Source of the DNA: Lunularia cruciata
Taxonomy: Eukaryota; Streptophyta; Marchantiopsida; Lunulariales; Lunulariaceae
Length of the DNA: 64,000 nt
NCBI GenBank assembly: GCA_948567375.1
Contig: OX419756.1
Coordinates: forward strand, 73,360,333-73,424,332
Reading direction: 5' to 3'
The translations under genes were made by a program, and so were the position numbers. The notes under the pieces are model-generated. The model saw only the letters and a list, made by a program, of their open reading frames with translations. It ran no database searches and was not told the DNA's origin. Below, piece after piece: positions 12,380-24,429 of the stretch (position 1 is the first letter of the stretch; every line of letters begins with the position of its first letter).

Positions 12380-12543
12380 TCATGAGTATTGACCACTCAA
12401 GATATCTAGTCACTTTAATACTAAGCCTTGCGATTGAACATATCTAGACAAGTGACTGTCACTATCCTCACTGCATGTTTCATCAATCAAGTTTGATCTT
12501 GCTCTTGATCAGTCAAGTCAATGATAACAAGCCAAAAATAACT
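12380..12543 (-). repeat. 3' LTR of C1, partial
   Basis: Matches the first part of the 5' LTR (17550-17720) over about 165 bp and then stops. The remainder is deleted. Confidence 0.75.
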
Positions 12544-13183
12544 ATCTCCACCTTTTGCTTGTATCCACCATATCATCCCAACATTGAATGTTGAGCAAGT
12601 TCATGCATAACTTGAACTTCTCAACAAGAACATGTTTAGTCAATATATCAATTATGTTTACCTCTATGCTAATCTTTTGCAAATTGATCTCACCATTTGT
12701 CACAACTTTTGTGATAAAATGATGTCTCAAATCAATATGCTTTGTTCTTGAATGATATACTTGATTCTTGGCCAAGTGAATAGCACTTTGGCTATCACAA
12801 AAAAGTGTGGACTTCATGTTAGGGAGTCCTACATCCTTTGGCTAATCTTTGTAGCCATATTGCCTCTTTGGTAGCTTCAGTTGTTGCCATATATTCTGCC
12901 TCTATAGTAGAAAGAGCAACAATAGATTGGAGAGTAGACTTCCAACTTATTGCACCACCAACAAGTGTTAAAAAAAATCCTTTTATAGACCTTTTATCCA
13001 AGTCTTTGGCAAAATCAGAATCTACATACCCTAAAATTACTCCTTCTTGGTCCTTCTCCACATCAAAGGTAATTCTAATATTTATTGTCCCTTTCAAGTA
13101 ACAAAGTATCCACTTCACTTGTTGTTACCTTGGATTTGCCATGTATCTACTCATTATACTCACAACATATGAGATGTTTGGTT
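12544..13183 (-). pseudogene. Copia C1 RNase H and C terminus
   Basis: Encodes the Copia RNase H region: YVDSDFAKDLDKR, the SWKSTLQSIVALSTIEAEYMA motif, DSQSAIHLAKN and HIDLRHHFI, ending before the LTR. Residues around the T2 insertion show that the frame continued from the reverse transcriptase at 13879. Two open frames (13118-12819 and 12817-12542) are separated by a frameshift. Confidence 0.88.
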
Positions 13184-13873
13184 TGTAACACCTATTTGTG
13201 CATGTGTGTGGTATTGTGATATTTAGCTTGGTATTACAAGTACTTGAGAGATATTATTTATATAAAGATAAAGGAAGGTTTTACATCAGACATGATTAGC
13301 TAAAGTTATTCATAGCTAAGATAGAGTGGATTTTACTTTAGAGGAAGTGGAAAAGATGAGCACCATTATTTTGGATTCTAGTGTGTTGAATTGGTATTAT
13401 TCCTAGGTGTTTGGCTTTGAGGAAAGAGTTGAGAACTCTTGGGTCCGCAAACCTTTTTGTTTTGGATTCTTCTATAGTCCAAGGATAGCCCATGTGAAGG
13501 AATCCTTGACTTAGTGGCTGGGTCAAGATAAGATCACATGCTAGGAGAATATGCCCATGTGAATGGATATTCATCTCTACTTTTTGACTTTACTTGACTT
13601 TTATTCTAGTAACTTGAGTTACTATAGTAATTAGTAACTTTGGTGTGTAACTATTTCACAAGTATATAAACAAGGGGTGAAGAGGTACTCATCATCCTTT
13701 CATTTGCAACTATCTCTCTCATTTGAGTTCTTTAGTGAGCAATGTCTTGAGTCTCGGAGTGTTAGCCTTGGAGGAGTAAGATGGAGTTGGGGTTCCTTGC
13801 CTTCTTAGTCCATGGTGTGCTACCATAATAGCCATCAGAGGTTCATCCTGAGTGAGAGATAGGCCGGCTCACA
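13184..13873 (+). mobile_element. Solo LTR, family T2, copy A
   Basis: 690 bp, beginning TGTAACACC and ending GGCTCACA, with a TATA-like TATATAAACAAGG near 13660. It interrupts the C1 frame between ...YTRP and NISYVV. The right flank is GGTCT (13874-13878) and the left flank a decayed GGTT, consistent with a 5-bp duplication of the Copia sequence GGTCT. A second copy lies at 30145-30821 in reverse orientation. Confidence 0.85.
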
Positions 13874-13878
13874 GGTCT

Positions 13879-15114
13879 AGTGTAGACCATAACATACATT
13901 AAACTCCCAACAACACTAGCATAAGGAATATTTGACATTACTTTTCCTCCTCATTTGATGGATATTGCTCTGATGATATCCAAAAATGACTTGCCATTTG
14001 AGTGTTAATTGTTTTGCATTCTCCATGCTAAACCAAGCAAGTAATTTTTCCAAATATCTCCGTTGAGATATGCATAACTTTCTCTTGCTCCTGTCCTAGT
14101 GGATTTCAATCTCAAGCACCCTCTTTGAAGAACCCAAGTCCTTCATATCAAACTCCTTACCAAGTTGTGCTTTCAATTTCTCCACCTCAACCATATCTTC
14201 CACAACAATCAACATATCATCCACATATAGTACTAAGATGATTAAATCAAATACTCTAGGTCCATGTAGCTTCTTGAGGTACACAAAACAATCTGATTCA
14301 CTTCTATTATATCCATGCTTCAACATGAAAGCATCAAATTTCATGTACCAAAGTCTTGGACTTTGCTTTAGTCCATATAAAGACCGTTGTAACCTACAAA
14401 CCAGGTTCTGGTTCCTTGGTACTACAAAACCTTCAAGTTGATGCATGTAAGTATCCTCCTCCAATTCTCCATGTATAAAATCAGTTGTAACATCTAGTTG
14501 CTCCAACTCCAAGTTATGCAATGCAATTATTGCCAATAGTGCAGGAATTGAAGAGATTTTTACCAGTGGTGAAAAAATCTCATTGAAGTCAATACCTTCT
14601 TTTTGGCTATAACCCTTTGCTACATGCCTTGCTTTATATCAATCTCCACCAGATTTTGGAATATCCATCTACAACCAATTGCCTTCTTTACTATAGGTAA
14701 TTTCTCAAGTATCCAAGTTTGGTTTTTGGCCAAAGACTTCATCTCCTCTTCCATTGCACAATGCCACTTTTGACACTCTTGATCTTGCATTGTCTCTTCA
14801 TATGAAGAAGGCTCACCATTCTCTATAAGAAGAGCATAAGCTACAAATGAATCATCAAATCTCTTTGAAGGCCTTTTATCCCTATTTGGATATGTACAAT
14901 AATGAATCACTTCTGGACTTTTCTCTTCTAATGGTTCACTTGGTAGATCTACAAGAGGTGAGATGTCTTCATTTCCAAGATCAATATCTATCTTAACAAA
15001 ATTTGATTGAGTTTGTTTTTTCTTTTCATTTGCTATAGTATTAGTCTTCATCATGCTAGTCTCATCAAAAACTACATCCCTACTCACAACAGGACAAACT
15101 TTTTTGGATCCCAT
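13879..15114 (-). pseudogene. Copia C1 reverse transcriptase
   Basis: Reading on the minus strand: a linker with PSKRFDDSFVAYALL and the pre-RT helix (AMEEEMKSLAKNQTW, GCRWIF) at 15114-14620, then the polymerase core at 14536-14096 with QLDVTTDFIHGELEED, SLYGLKQSPRLWY and the catalytic LYVDDMLIV. The YVDD box is intact, but stops and a frameshift break the polyprotein. Confidence 0.9.
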
Positions 15115-15960
15115 AATCTATATCCCTTTGTATCCCTCTCATATCCCAAGAATATACATTTTCTACATCTAGGATCTAACTTTGTCCTTTTTTCTTGTTG
15201 AATATGAACATAAGCTATGAATCCAAACACTCTAAGTGAAGAGTAATCAAAATGCTGACCTGTCCATTTTTCGATAGATGTCTTACACTCATACCGGTAG
15301 AGGGAGAAATGTTTACCAAATGACAAGCCGTATTTATAGCTTTTGCCCAAAAACTCTTCTCCAATCTGATGTTGCTTAACATACTTTTTGCTTTCTCCAA
15401 GAGTGTATGATTTATCCACTCTGCCATACCATTTCTTTGAGGGGTACCCGATATGGTAAAGTGATTATTTATCCCTTCACTCTTACAATATCTATCAAAC
15501 TCTCCAGATTTATAGTCTTCACCATTATTAGATCTCAAACACTCCACTTTCCTTCTAGTTTGTTTCTCCATCATCACCTTCCATTGTACAAAGATAGAGA
15601 AGACCTCTGATTTTTTCATGGTGTAGACCCATACTCTCCTAGAGCAATCATCAACCAAAGATACAAAATATAATGCTCTAGATTTTGAAGCTATAGGTGC
15701 ATGGCTCCAAACATCAAAATGTGCATAGTCTAAAATTCCCTTTGTGCAATGAACTCCTATGGAAAAGCTTACATTTTTTTGCTTTCCTATTACACTAGCT
15801 TATAGAATTTTAACTTACAACTATTAAGGCACTTTAGAAGTTGTTGCTTGGACAATTCACTTAAACTGCTTTCACTCATATGCCCCAAATGTAGGTGCCA
15901 TAGCCATAACTAAGTAAGATCTTTGGGATCTTCATTTTTAGAAATAGTACTTGCCACTCT
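15084..15960 (-). pseudogene. Copia C1 integrase
   Basis: Minus-strand frames at 15658-15215 and 15419-15084 carry the integrase core: VDDCSRRVWVYTMK, the RSNNGEDY box where families usually have SDNGGEY, GTPQRNGMAEWINHTLLEKA, and the C-terminal segment SLRVFGFIAYVHI and KCIFLGYE. Decayed by frameshifts. Confidence 0.87.
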
Positions 15961-15969
15961 TGCAATAAT

Positions 15970-17180
15970 GGTCTATCCAACAAGCTCATAAAGATTTCCT
16001 ACTATCTTGCTCTTCATTACAACCAATGCTCCTTTTGATAACTTGAGTGTTCTATTTTTTGCTCCCCACCTCCAACCATTTGAGTCCAAAGTGCATAGTG
16101 ATATCAAATTCTTCCTTAACTCATGAACATGCCTCACATCAGCAAGAGTCCTCACAATACCATCAAACATCTTAATGCATATTGTACGAATTCCAATAGC
16201 TTTACAAGTCCTATTGTTCCCCATTATTACAGATCGTCCATTGAATGGTTTGTACTCATGAAACCTTATTTGGACACACATAGTAAGAGCAACCTAAGTC
16301 CAATATGCATGACTCCTCAAATTGATCTTTGTCTTGGGTAGCACATAGAACATCATCCACAACACCAGATGACTCAAAAATACTTGCTTGATCTGAAAAT
16401 TGACCCTTATCCTTGTTGGACTCAAGCCTCTTGTTGTTAAAATCTTTCTTAAAATTTCCAACCTTCCCACAAATCCAGCACTTGCCTTTGAAACCTTTGG
16501 TTCTAGTCTTGGATCTTGATTTACTCTTGAATATGATCTCTTTTTCTTGTCCTTCCTCTGATAAATAGAGCCTTTGAACTTGTCTTTTATTAATTGGGTC
16601 TTTTTTGCATCTCATTGGAAAATAATGTTTAAATGAACTCCTCACAATTTATATCATCCTTCACATCTAGAAGATTTTATGGCCAGATGCTCATATAATG
16701 GAGAAAGTGAAGTCAATAACAACAATGCCTTATCCTCCTCTTCTAACTTAACCTCTATGCTCATCAACTCACAAATGATTTTGTTGAAAGCATTGAGGTG
16801 CTCCATAATACTTTGGCCTTCCTTCATCTGCAACATATACAACTTTTGTTTAAGAAATAGTCTATTTGTCAATGACTTGGTCATATAAAGATTCTCTAGT
16901 TTGGCCCATAGTTTTGGTGCAGATTCCTCATTCATAACATTGTATAGCACTTTGCCAACAAGGTTCAACCAAATAGTGCTAATAGCTTTGAGTCAGCATC
17001 TTCATCTTCCTCATCCTCATCACTTTTGTCCTCTTTTCTCTTCTTTAATGCTCTATGCCGTCCTTGCTAGACAAGAAGATCCTTCATCTTCAATTGCCAA
17101 AGTCCAAAATTGTTTTTCCCATCAAACTTCTTCATTACAAATTAAGCATTTGATATGGATATCACCCTTGTGATTTCTTT
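15970..17180 (-). pseudogene. Copia C1 gag and protease
   Basis: Minus-strand frames at 16968-16654 (UBN2-type gag, NEESAPKLWAKLENLYMTKS), 16645-16256 (zinc knuckle CWICGKVGNFKKDF, in which His and the last Cys are replaced, and protease start ILDLGCSYYVCPN) and 16281-15973 (protease C-terminal half, VRHVHELRKNLISL). The order and spacing are standard for Copia. Confidence 0.87.
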
Positions 17181-17269
17181 GTTGTGGACTTGCTTCTAGA
17201 CCCACTTCATTACACCTTCAAATCTCAAGACCTTCTTTAGGACCAACTAAGCTATGATACTAATTTTTT

Positions 17270-17422
17270 GAAAATACAATCACTAAGACCTCTTGCAATA
17301 GCACTTCATAAAGCCCATTAAATATAAATCAGAGGAAAATAGGAAATAATGTGGTTCACTCCTTGTCTTGGAAGCTACCTCCACGGCTAAAATAGGCTCA
17401 CACCAGCCTTCAAACCATTATT

Positions 17423-17484
<62 letters not shown>

Positions 17485-17720
17485 TCCAACAAATAGAGAT
17501 AGTCCCTCAACACTTCATCTGACTGAACTCCTAAATATTGACTTTCATGCCTTCATGAGTATTGACCATTCAAGATATCTAGTCACTTTAAAAATCAGCC
17601 TTAGTAATGATTGAACATATCTAGACAAGTGATTGTCCTTGTACTCACTGCATGTTTCATCAATTGAGTTTGCTCTTGCTCTTGATCAGTCAAGTCACTA
17701 ATAACAAGCCAAACATAACA
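17270..17720 (-). repeat. 5' LTR of C1
   Basis: Starts (minus strand) TGTTATGTTTGGC at 17720 and ends near 17270, just before a PBS-like TTAGTATCATAGC (17251-17263, minus). The lower limit is good to a few bases. It contains a long (AT)n tract. Confidence 0.75.
17427..17483. repeat. (AT)n microsatellite, about 28 units
   Basis: Uninterrupted AT dinucleotides inside the C1 5' LTR. The matching part of the 3' LTR is missing. Confidence 0.97.
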
Positions 17721-18182
17721 GTGGGAGCTTGCAACAAAGGAAGAGATGTAATCTATAGAAAGGAATGAGACTTTGTCATTGACCAAGTTGCCAAAGGGAA
17801 AGAAGGCATTGTAGAACAAATGGGTGTACAAAATCATAGAAGAACATGATGGAAGCAAGCAGTACAAGGCTAGACTTGTGTGAAAGCACAAGTATTTTTA
17901 CAAATCATAGGTATAGACTACAATGAGATTTTCTCTTCTATAGTTAAGATGTCCACCAATAGATTGGTCTTAGGTCTTGTCATTGCATAGAATTTGCATC
18001 TAGAGCATCTACATATAAAACCAATGTTTCTACATGGAGACCTTGAGGAGGATGTCTATATGGCATAACTTGAAGGATTTTGAATCACAAACAAAGAGGA
18101 CTTGGTTTGCAAGTTGAAGAATAGTCTTTCTGGTTTGAAATAGGCTCTTTGATGGTGGTACTTGAAGTTTGATGGCTTTATA
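17721..18182 (+). pseudogene. Copia C2 reverse transcriptase, first part
   Basis: Resumes the C2 polyprotein after the C1 insertion: NETLSLTKLPKGKKAL, then KWVYKI, EEHDGSKQYKARLV, a decayed LDVKTAFLHG region and LKNSLSGLK, with several stops. It breaks off at LKFDGFI, where the mitochondrial insert begins. Confidence 0.82.
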
Positions 18183-18640
18183 GCCAATCATCATTTTCGT
18201 CTTTCGGCCAGATACTATGAAAAGTAGAGTGTATGTCTACCATCCAATCGCTGACTCGAAGTAATTGGTCAATCTTCTGTATTGATGGCGATCGATCATG
18301 GTATTCATAGCATTTTTTGGGCCAAATCCCAACTTCATTTCTCTGTTTTACTGTATTGTCGTTAATACGCCTGATCAACTTGACAGATGGTATTGCCCCA
18401 AGGCCTTGATGTCTTGATTGGCTAAGTCGATCCAGAAAAAATATATGAATGAATGTCCTTTTAGGAAAATGATGAATAATACACCTACCGAGACGAAAGC
18501 CACTAAAAATTATTATTATTATTTTTTGCCGCTGGCTCTTGGCTGGTTGTTGTTCGCACCATCTACGTTGCATCTGGTGGGTAAGTCTAAAGGGTGGTCA
18601 AGATCTTTGTACTTATTAGATAATAGGTTAGTGGTTACAT
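18183..18640 (-). pseudogene. rps3: Mitochondrial DNA insert (NUMT) with rps3 fragment
   Basis: The minus-strand frame at 18573-18178 contains, from about 18501, [20 protein letters not shown] followed by [40 protein letters not shown] and [10 protein letters not shown]. This is the central part of plant mitochondrial ribosomal protein S3 (uS3m). It sits inside the reverse transcriptase of C2: LKFDGFI lies before it, and the YVDDMLV box resumes after it near 18700. The fragment lacks both ends of the gene, so it is a nuclear copy of mitochondrial DNA. The frame is open over about 105 codons and CpG is more frequent than in the surrounding transposon, which suggests a late arrival. The exact right border (18575-18640) is uncertain; the part upstream of SGFRLG was not identified and may be mitochondrial intron or spacer. 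Confidence 0.85.
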
Positions 18641-19740
18641 TAAATACAAAATGGACCATTGTTGATACATTAAGTCATTTGCTAATTCATACATTGTCTT
18701 GCTACTTTATGTTGATGATATGTTGGTTTTGGATCCAACATGACAAAATTCAACAAGCTAAAGTGCCAATTGTTTGATGTGCTTGAAATGAAAGATCTAG
18801 GTCTTTCATAGTAGATACTTGGAATAAGGATTACAAGTATCTATTATGGATCTACTAAGTATCTACAAGTATCTACTAGGATTACAAGAGATAGGTTTGT
18901 AGGTACTTTAAAGCTATCTCAAGAGAAATACATCAAGAAATTGACGGAGAGATTTGATCTTCAAAATACTACAATTCAAACCACTCCCTTGGGAAGTCAC
19001 TTTAAACTCTCCAAGCAGCAATCACAAAGAACTAATCTAGATAGAGAGTACATGAGTAGAGTACCCTATGCATCAGCAATTGGTAGTTTGATGTATGCTA
19101 TAGTATGCATTAGGTTAGAAATTGCTCATGTTGTGGGAGTTGTTAGTAGATTCATATCAAACCCAAGAAGAGAGCATTGGGAAGCAATGCAATGGTTGTT
19201 ATATTACTTGAAAGGTACATTTGATAAAGCACTTTGTTTCAAGGAACTAGATATGATTTTAGAAGGCTTCATTGATGCAAATTTGGGAGGAGATTTGGAT
19301 GATCTAAAGAGTACTATAGGATATGTGTTGACTTTGGGTCGTACTGCAATTAGTTGAATGTCTTGTTTGTAGAAGAGTGTTGCTCTTTCTACCACAAAGG
19401 TTGAGTATATGGCCATCTCAAAGGCTAGCAAGGAGATTATCTAGTTGAAAAGTCTACGGTAGAGCTAGGCAAGAAATGAGATGGCAATTTACTACGTAGT
19501 GATAGCCAAAGTGCTATCAATCTTAAATAGAATCTTGTATTTCATGCCAAGACAAAGCATATTCAATTGCGGTATCTTTTTCATTTGTGAATTGATAGAT
19601 TGTGGAGTATTGACTTTGGCGAAGATTGAAAGAGTAAACAATCCATAGATATGTTTACCAAGGTAATCATAATTGAGAAGCTCAAGGAATGCATAGTTGT
19701 AGTTGGACTTTAAAATTAAATTCTTTGCAAAGAGTAATGT
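18640..19740 (+). pseudogene. Copia C2 reverse transcriptase end and RNase H
   Basis: After the NUMT: a decayed finger region, the LLLYVDDMLVLDP box near 18690-18735, MTERFDLQNTT onward (18941-19357) with PYASAIGSLMYAIVC, VVSRFISNPRREHWEA and LLYYLKGT, then RNase H segments with stops (VALSTTKVEYMA near 19380, a decayed DSQSAI near 19500, KHIQLRY-like near 19555) and the C terminus near 19690. Confidence 0.87.
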
Positions 19741-19750
19741 TAGACTACAA

Positions 19751-20143
19751 GTGGAAGATTGTTAATTGTGGAATCTAATTATTACTAGAATGCTCTATAA
19801 AAATAATTATCACAAGAATTTTGAAGAGTCAGTTTGGGATAAATGTTCTACAAGAGTATAAAAGTGTAAGTACGGGACAAATCTTCACATTATAAGATTC
19901 TATTTATAGGAGTGAGAAAAAAGGCAATTCATGTTGAGACCCATATTAATAAAGATGAAAAAAGATGAAAATGAGGCATATCTTATCTTGTTGGAAGCTT
20001 TTTCTCAAGAGTTTTCCATAGACACAAAGATCATGGAAAAAAGGTCTAAAAAAGAAGTTATGCTTACTTGAAGTTCAAGATAAATATGTCTTGTAGGAGC
20101 TATGGGATTCCATTGTGGGAGCTACAGGTAGCAAGTTTGTAGG
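19751..20143 (+). mobile_element. C2 polypurine tract and truncated 3' LTR
   Basis: GTGGAAGATTGTTAA (19751-19765) resembles the Copia polypurine tract. The LTR starts TGTGGAATC at 19767 and matches the 5' LTR for about 375 bp, then is cut by LTR T3. Confidence 0.8.
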
Positions 20144-20550
20144 TGTAAAAGACCAAGACCAAGCAGAGAAATAGGAGGATGAAGATCACATTGGGACATT
20201 TGAGTATGGAAAAACTTTGAATGCCTAGCATGAGCGTTGGCTTTGGTATTTACAGAAAGCATACACGGCTCTTGAGAAGCTTGTCAAGAAGCTTTCTTGA
20301 GCTGCCTTCTTGGAGTGCAAGCCAAGTTAACCAAGAAGCTTCCTTCTAGAAGTCGCCTACTCATCATCCTTTCATTTGTGATTATCTCTCTCATTGAGGT
20401 CTCTAGTGAGCAATGTTTTGTGTCTTGGATGTGCCTTGGAGTTCTAGCCATGGAGGAGTGTGATGGAGTTGGGGTTCCATGCCTTCTTAATCCATGATGC
20501 ACTACCTTAATATGAGAGGTTCATCTTGAGTGAGAGATAAGTCAGCTCAA
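20144..20550 (+). mobile_element. LTR, family T3, at the C2/G2 junction
   Basis: Begins TGTAAAAGACC. Its 3' 200 bp (from about 20365) match the 3' part of T2, including the GATGGAGTTGGGGTTCC block. Its first 220 bp match, inverted, the segment at 24591-24836. Left neighbour is the C2 LTR and right neighbour is Gypsy G2, so it is not a simple insertion into one element. Confidence 0.65.
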
Positions 20551-20656
20551 AGGTCAGCTTTGCCAAGCCTTGGCAATGGCACTAAATCCTTTAACATATC
20601 AACAATGGAAGTTTTCCAACCTAAGGAATGCTTGTACTCTTCTCACATCCGTAAGA

Positions 20657-21250
20657 TGTAATACCATTAGCTAGACATATTATCTAGAGGTGAAATTTAC
20701 TTTAGTAATATCTAGAAGGATGTTATATATGATGGACTAAGTAGATCAAATAAATGTGTCACCAAAAGAGTACTTCCACTAATAAGGCATGAACCAAAAA
20801 CACCTTGAAAACTATAGAGCCAATTTTGGAAGCCTAAATGGAGGAATTAAGCCTTGAAAATGAAAGGATTCCTATTCTTTGGAAGAAGAGGTTTGCCTTC
20901 TCTCTCTCCCCCAGTACCTATTTGCCTCATTGAGACCTTTCTAATGATATCTCATCCATGCAATTCTAAGCTCCATATAAGAAGATTCCCTCTAGTGAAA
21001 CTTGTCTCACCAACTAGAATGACAAGAACCGACATGTCACCAATCTATAGAACTAATCTAAGGGTGGATCTTGCTGACATATCAACAATCCCTATATCTG
21101 ATCCAAGGGTGGAGCTTCCTTTGAAGGAAATTCCTTTTCTAAATAATAAAGACAATGTGCTTTGTTGGGACATTGGAGTATTAAGTGTGAAGCTTTGTGT
21201 TTTTTCTCTTGTATTTCTCTTGAAAGTTTTCTTATCCTTGGAATATTACA
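20657..21250 (+). mobile_element. Solo LTR, family T1, copy 2
   Basis: 594 bp, TGTAATACC...ATTACA with perfect 6-bp terminal inverted repeats. It is nested in the reverse-transcriptase region of G2: sequence on both sides aligns to 32280-32440 of G1. The flanks TAAGA and TACAC do not match, so the target duplication has been lost or the junction rearranged. Confidence 0.85.
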
Positions 21251-24200
21251 TACACTAAGTTATATGTGAAATAAACTCCACCTTGGTCCATTGAACACCA
21301 AGTCCATCAAGAATTTACACTTTTCAAGAATTAATTTGAGTCCATGAGATCTCAATCTCTCAAACACCTTCCACAAATATCTCTTGTGCTCCTCCATAGT
21401 AGTTTTATGGACCAAAATGTCATCAATATAGCACCAAGCAAACCAATCCTACTAGGATCATTTCTATGACTCTTTGGAACTTGGCAAGAGCATTCTTTTA
21501 CTCAAATATTAAGAACTTCCATTGATATAATACATCCTTGTTGTGATGATCAATAGCCCAAAATATTATATTGGACTTATCATCCTATTTGATTGGCATT
21601 ATGATATCTTGCTCAAAGATCCAAAGTACTAAAAACCTTTGCATACCCAATCACATCAAAGATCTCATGTGATGTAGGCATTGCATATTGATTAGCCCTA
21701 CTCTATTGGTTGATAGGATGGTAATCTCCACACCATCTGCCTATTTGTATGATTGCCATGCATACCCTTCTTGGTTGGCATCACTATAGTTGAATCATCC
21801 TCTCCAAATGAAATATCTATCAAAGTAACCTCAAAAAAGGTCTCTACTCTAGCTCTAAATTAAGACTCTCTTCATATTACTATATCTTTGGGGACTTCAA
21901 CTTTTTTTTGTATCACTAGTCAACTCAATCCACATACTATGTCTTTTTAGAGCACCCAAATTCTTCATATTGAAGGCAAAATGTGATAACCCATGAGCTA
22001 TAAAATAAGGGTGTTATGGGTTTAATAAATTAACAACTCGTATAGCTCCTCAAGAACCTCAAACCTCTTTGTCTTTCCTCTCATGTAAGCTTAGATCCAA
22101 TGTCTATCTCCCAAGTATCCTCTATAACTGATGTAGGAATGGAAGATGCACTAACTAGTTGCTAAGCCAAGCCCTTAGGAATAGTAATGTCATGCTCCTA
22201 ACCACTAGAGTCTCCAACCTTAGAGTAAAATTTTTCTTTGTTTTGGCTATAAGCTCCACATGTCCTCTAGTTGCATCCTATGTAGACCAATGGTGCAACC
22301 AAAGTAGACCAAGCTCACCTAGATGTACCCCAAGTATACCACTCTTACTAGTAGTCATTGATTGTATCCCACAAATACCATGCGCACTTGGTCTATCACC
22401 CTTAACGTGTGCTTGAATTGTCTTAATAGGTACAAAGCTCACAAATGTCTTAGAGGTGATACCTATCAAGCATATCCTACATTGCTCAACCAATCCAAGG
22501 CTCACAATCTAGGTCAAATAGTTTAGGTCCATAGCCTGATCTAACACCTAATGCTTGGATGCTTCTAACATTATTGAAATGGCGATAATACTAGTACAAA
22601 AACCCATCACTTGCTCTCTCTCTCATTGGCATTGGGCTCCACTAATTGCTACAATTATGAGTCCCAAACAAGTCCATGACCTCTCTCTCACAAAGCATGG
22701 GAGCTTTGGCACGTCATGAGTGTGTGTAAAGCGGCTTCGAGCTTGTACTACATTTCTAATCATTGCACCAAATGCATTTATCTATGTTATTCCACACATA
22801 AAGTCAAGGGCATCTTTATATCAAAAACATAAAATGTGGAAGCCTTAGTGCTTGAATTTAATCTCCTTTGAGCTATAGCCATGCTAGCCAATCTTTGCTC
22901 CAATTTCTCAATCCATGTAACCATGGTTGTATCACAAGCAAAGGCAAGTACCTCTACCATGTGTATGTCCTTTATTGCCACCTCTACCACCTCATCTTTC
23001 ATGACCTATAGCTCCTCTATCACTTGCCATAGTAGCCGTACTACTCCATGATTTTGAATGGAGGTCAAAACATCAATCACTAATATGACTAAATCTATGG
23101 CAATGATCACATTGCCTCTAAGATAGCTATGATACTCCAGAGGTATCATACCCACTACCTTGGAAGCACTCTCTCTTGTGGTGAGGTCCACTACAACTCT
23201 AACAAACAACTCTACCATCCATTGGCTATTTTTTGCTAAAAAATGAGGGTAAAGATCTAGGTGCACTAGATTCTCCATTTGCTCTATAATATCAAGGTTG
23301 TCCAGTCTACACTCAAGAGCCAACATTATGTGGGGCACTCTACTAGACTTTAGAAGAAGTAATATTTATAGATGAAATCATTCTACCAAATCAAGATTGA
23401 CTACTCTTTCCTCCACCATGCTGAGCTCAATGTGCTTAGTTGAACCAAAAACCACTACTAAGGTTGATGAGGTAGCCTACTATAACAACGTAGCATCACA
23501 TACTCTACATCATAACTCATTGTCCAATATCCCATATCAAAATTAGACTGCATATGCCTCAATAACTCCTTGAGTGAAACTAATCAACCATCTTTATATG
23601 TATATGCCTCACATAAGCTCTCTTTAGCCTTTTTGCTAGAACTTATATAAGCTCTTTAGCTTGTTAGTCCGCACTCCTTAGTAGTTCTATCTCAAGCATT
23701 AGAAGAACTCCACCATAGGATTATACCTTGGTATTGCATCACCTCTTATAGGAGTACCTCCACTCATAGTAGCACCATCACCAACTAGTGCACCTCCATT
23801 GGATACACCAATGCTAATAGAGTTAGAACTTGTAGGTATTGGGAATCTACTTGTAGAAATTGAGATCAAAGTGATGGAGATACTATTCATAAACTAATAT
23901 TGTCTCCATAGCTCAATCTTCTTCCAAGTGATCTTTCTTGAACTCATGGTAATCATCCATTGGTAGATCCGCAAGTGTTAGAACAACCCTTTTCATGCCA
24001 TGAAGGGTGTGAACAAAGTCAAGTTTTGCATTTATTGCAAATCATACCAACTATCAATTCCTTGATGAAATCATCCAACTCAATGGTATTGACTATACCA
24101 CCATAGTGCTTTGGGCCATTGGAGCTCTATAAATCTCGTCCATATCCCACAATATTAGTGTAGACCTACTAGTGTACTCTCAATTGAATCAATGCTCATG

Positions 24201-24429
24201 TCAAACTACCAAATACAATCAATCTCCTCCTTTATTGGGATTTGAGATATGGGTTGATACCAATCATCACTTTGTGTAAAACTCTTTTATACTACAATAA
24301 AATCTTCTCTAGAATTACCACAAAACTCTATTATGACAATGTATTCCAAATTACAACTATAACCACCAAGAACCACCCACTACTATAACTCTAACTATGA
24401 TAACTATAACAATATGAGTTTAGCAACAA

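Larger units (their letters stand above)
12380..17720 (-). mobile_element. Copia element C1, nested in C2
   Basis: A nearly complete but dead Ty1/Copia element on the minus strand, lying between the integrase and reverse transcriptase halves of C2. Both LTRs (17270-17720 and the partial copy 12380-12543) start TGTTATGTTTGGC or a decayed form and share the same sequence. The order gag, protease, integrase, reverse transcriptase, RNase H is that of Copia. It was later hit by a T2 solo LTR at 13184-13873. Confidence 0.88.

Noticed and set aside
18178-18573. 131-codon minus-strand open frame as a nuclear gene
   Set aside because: It is an internal piece of mitochondrial rps3 lying inside a dead Copia element, with no proper start or end of the gene.
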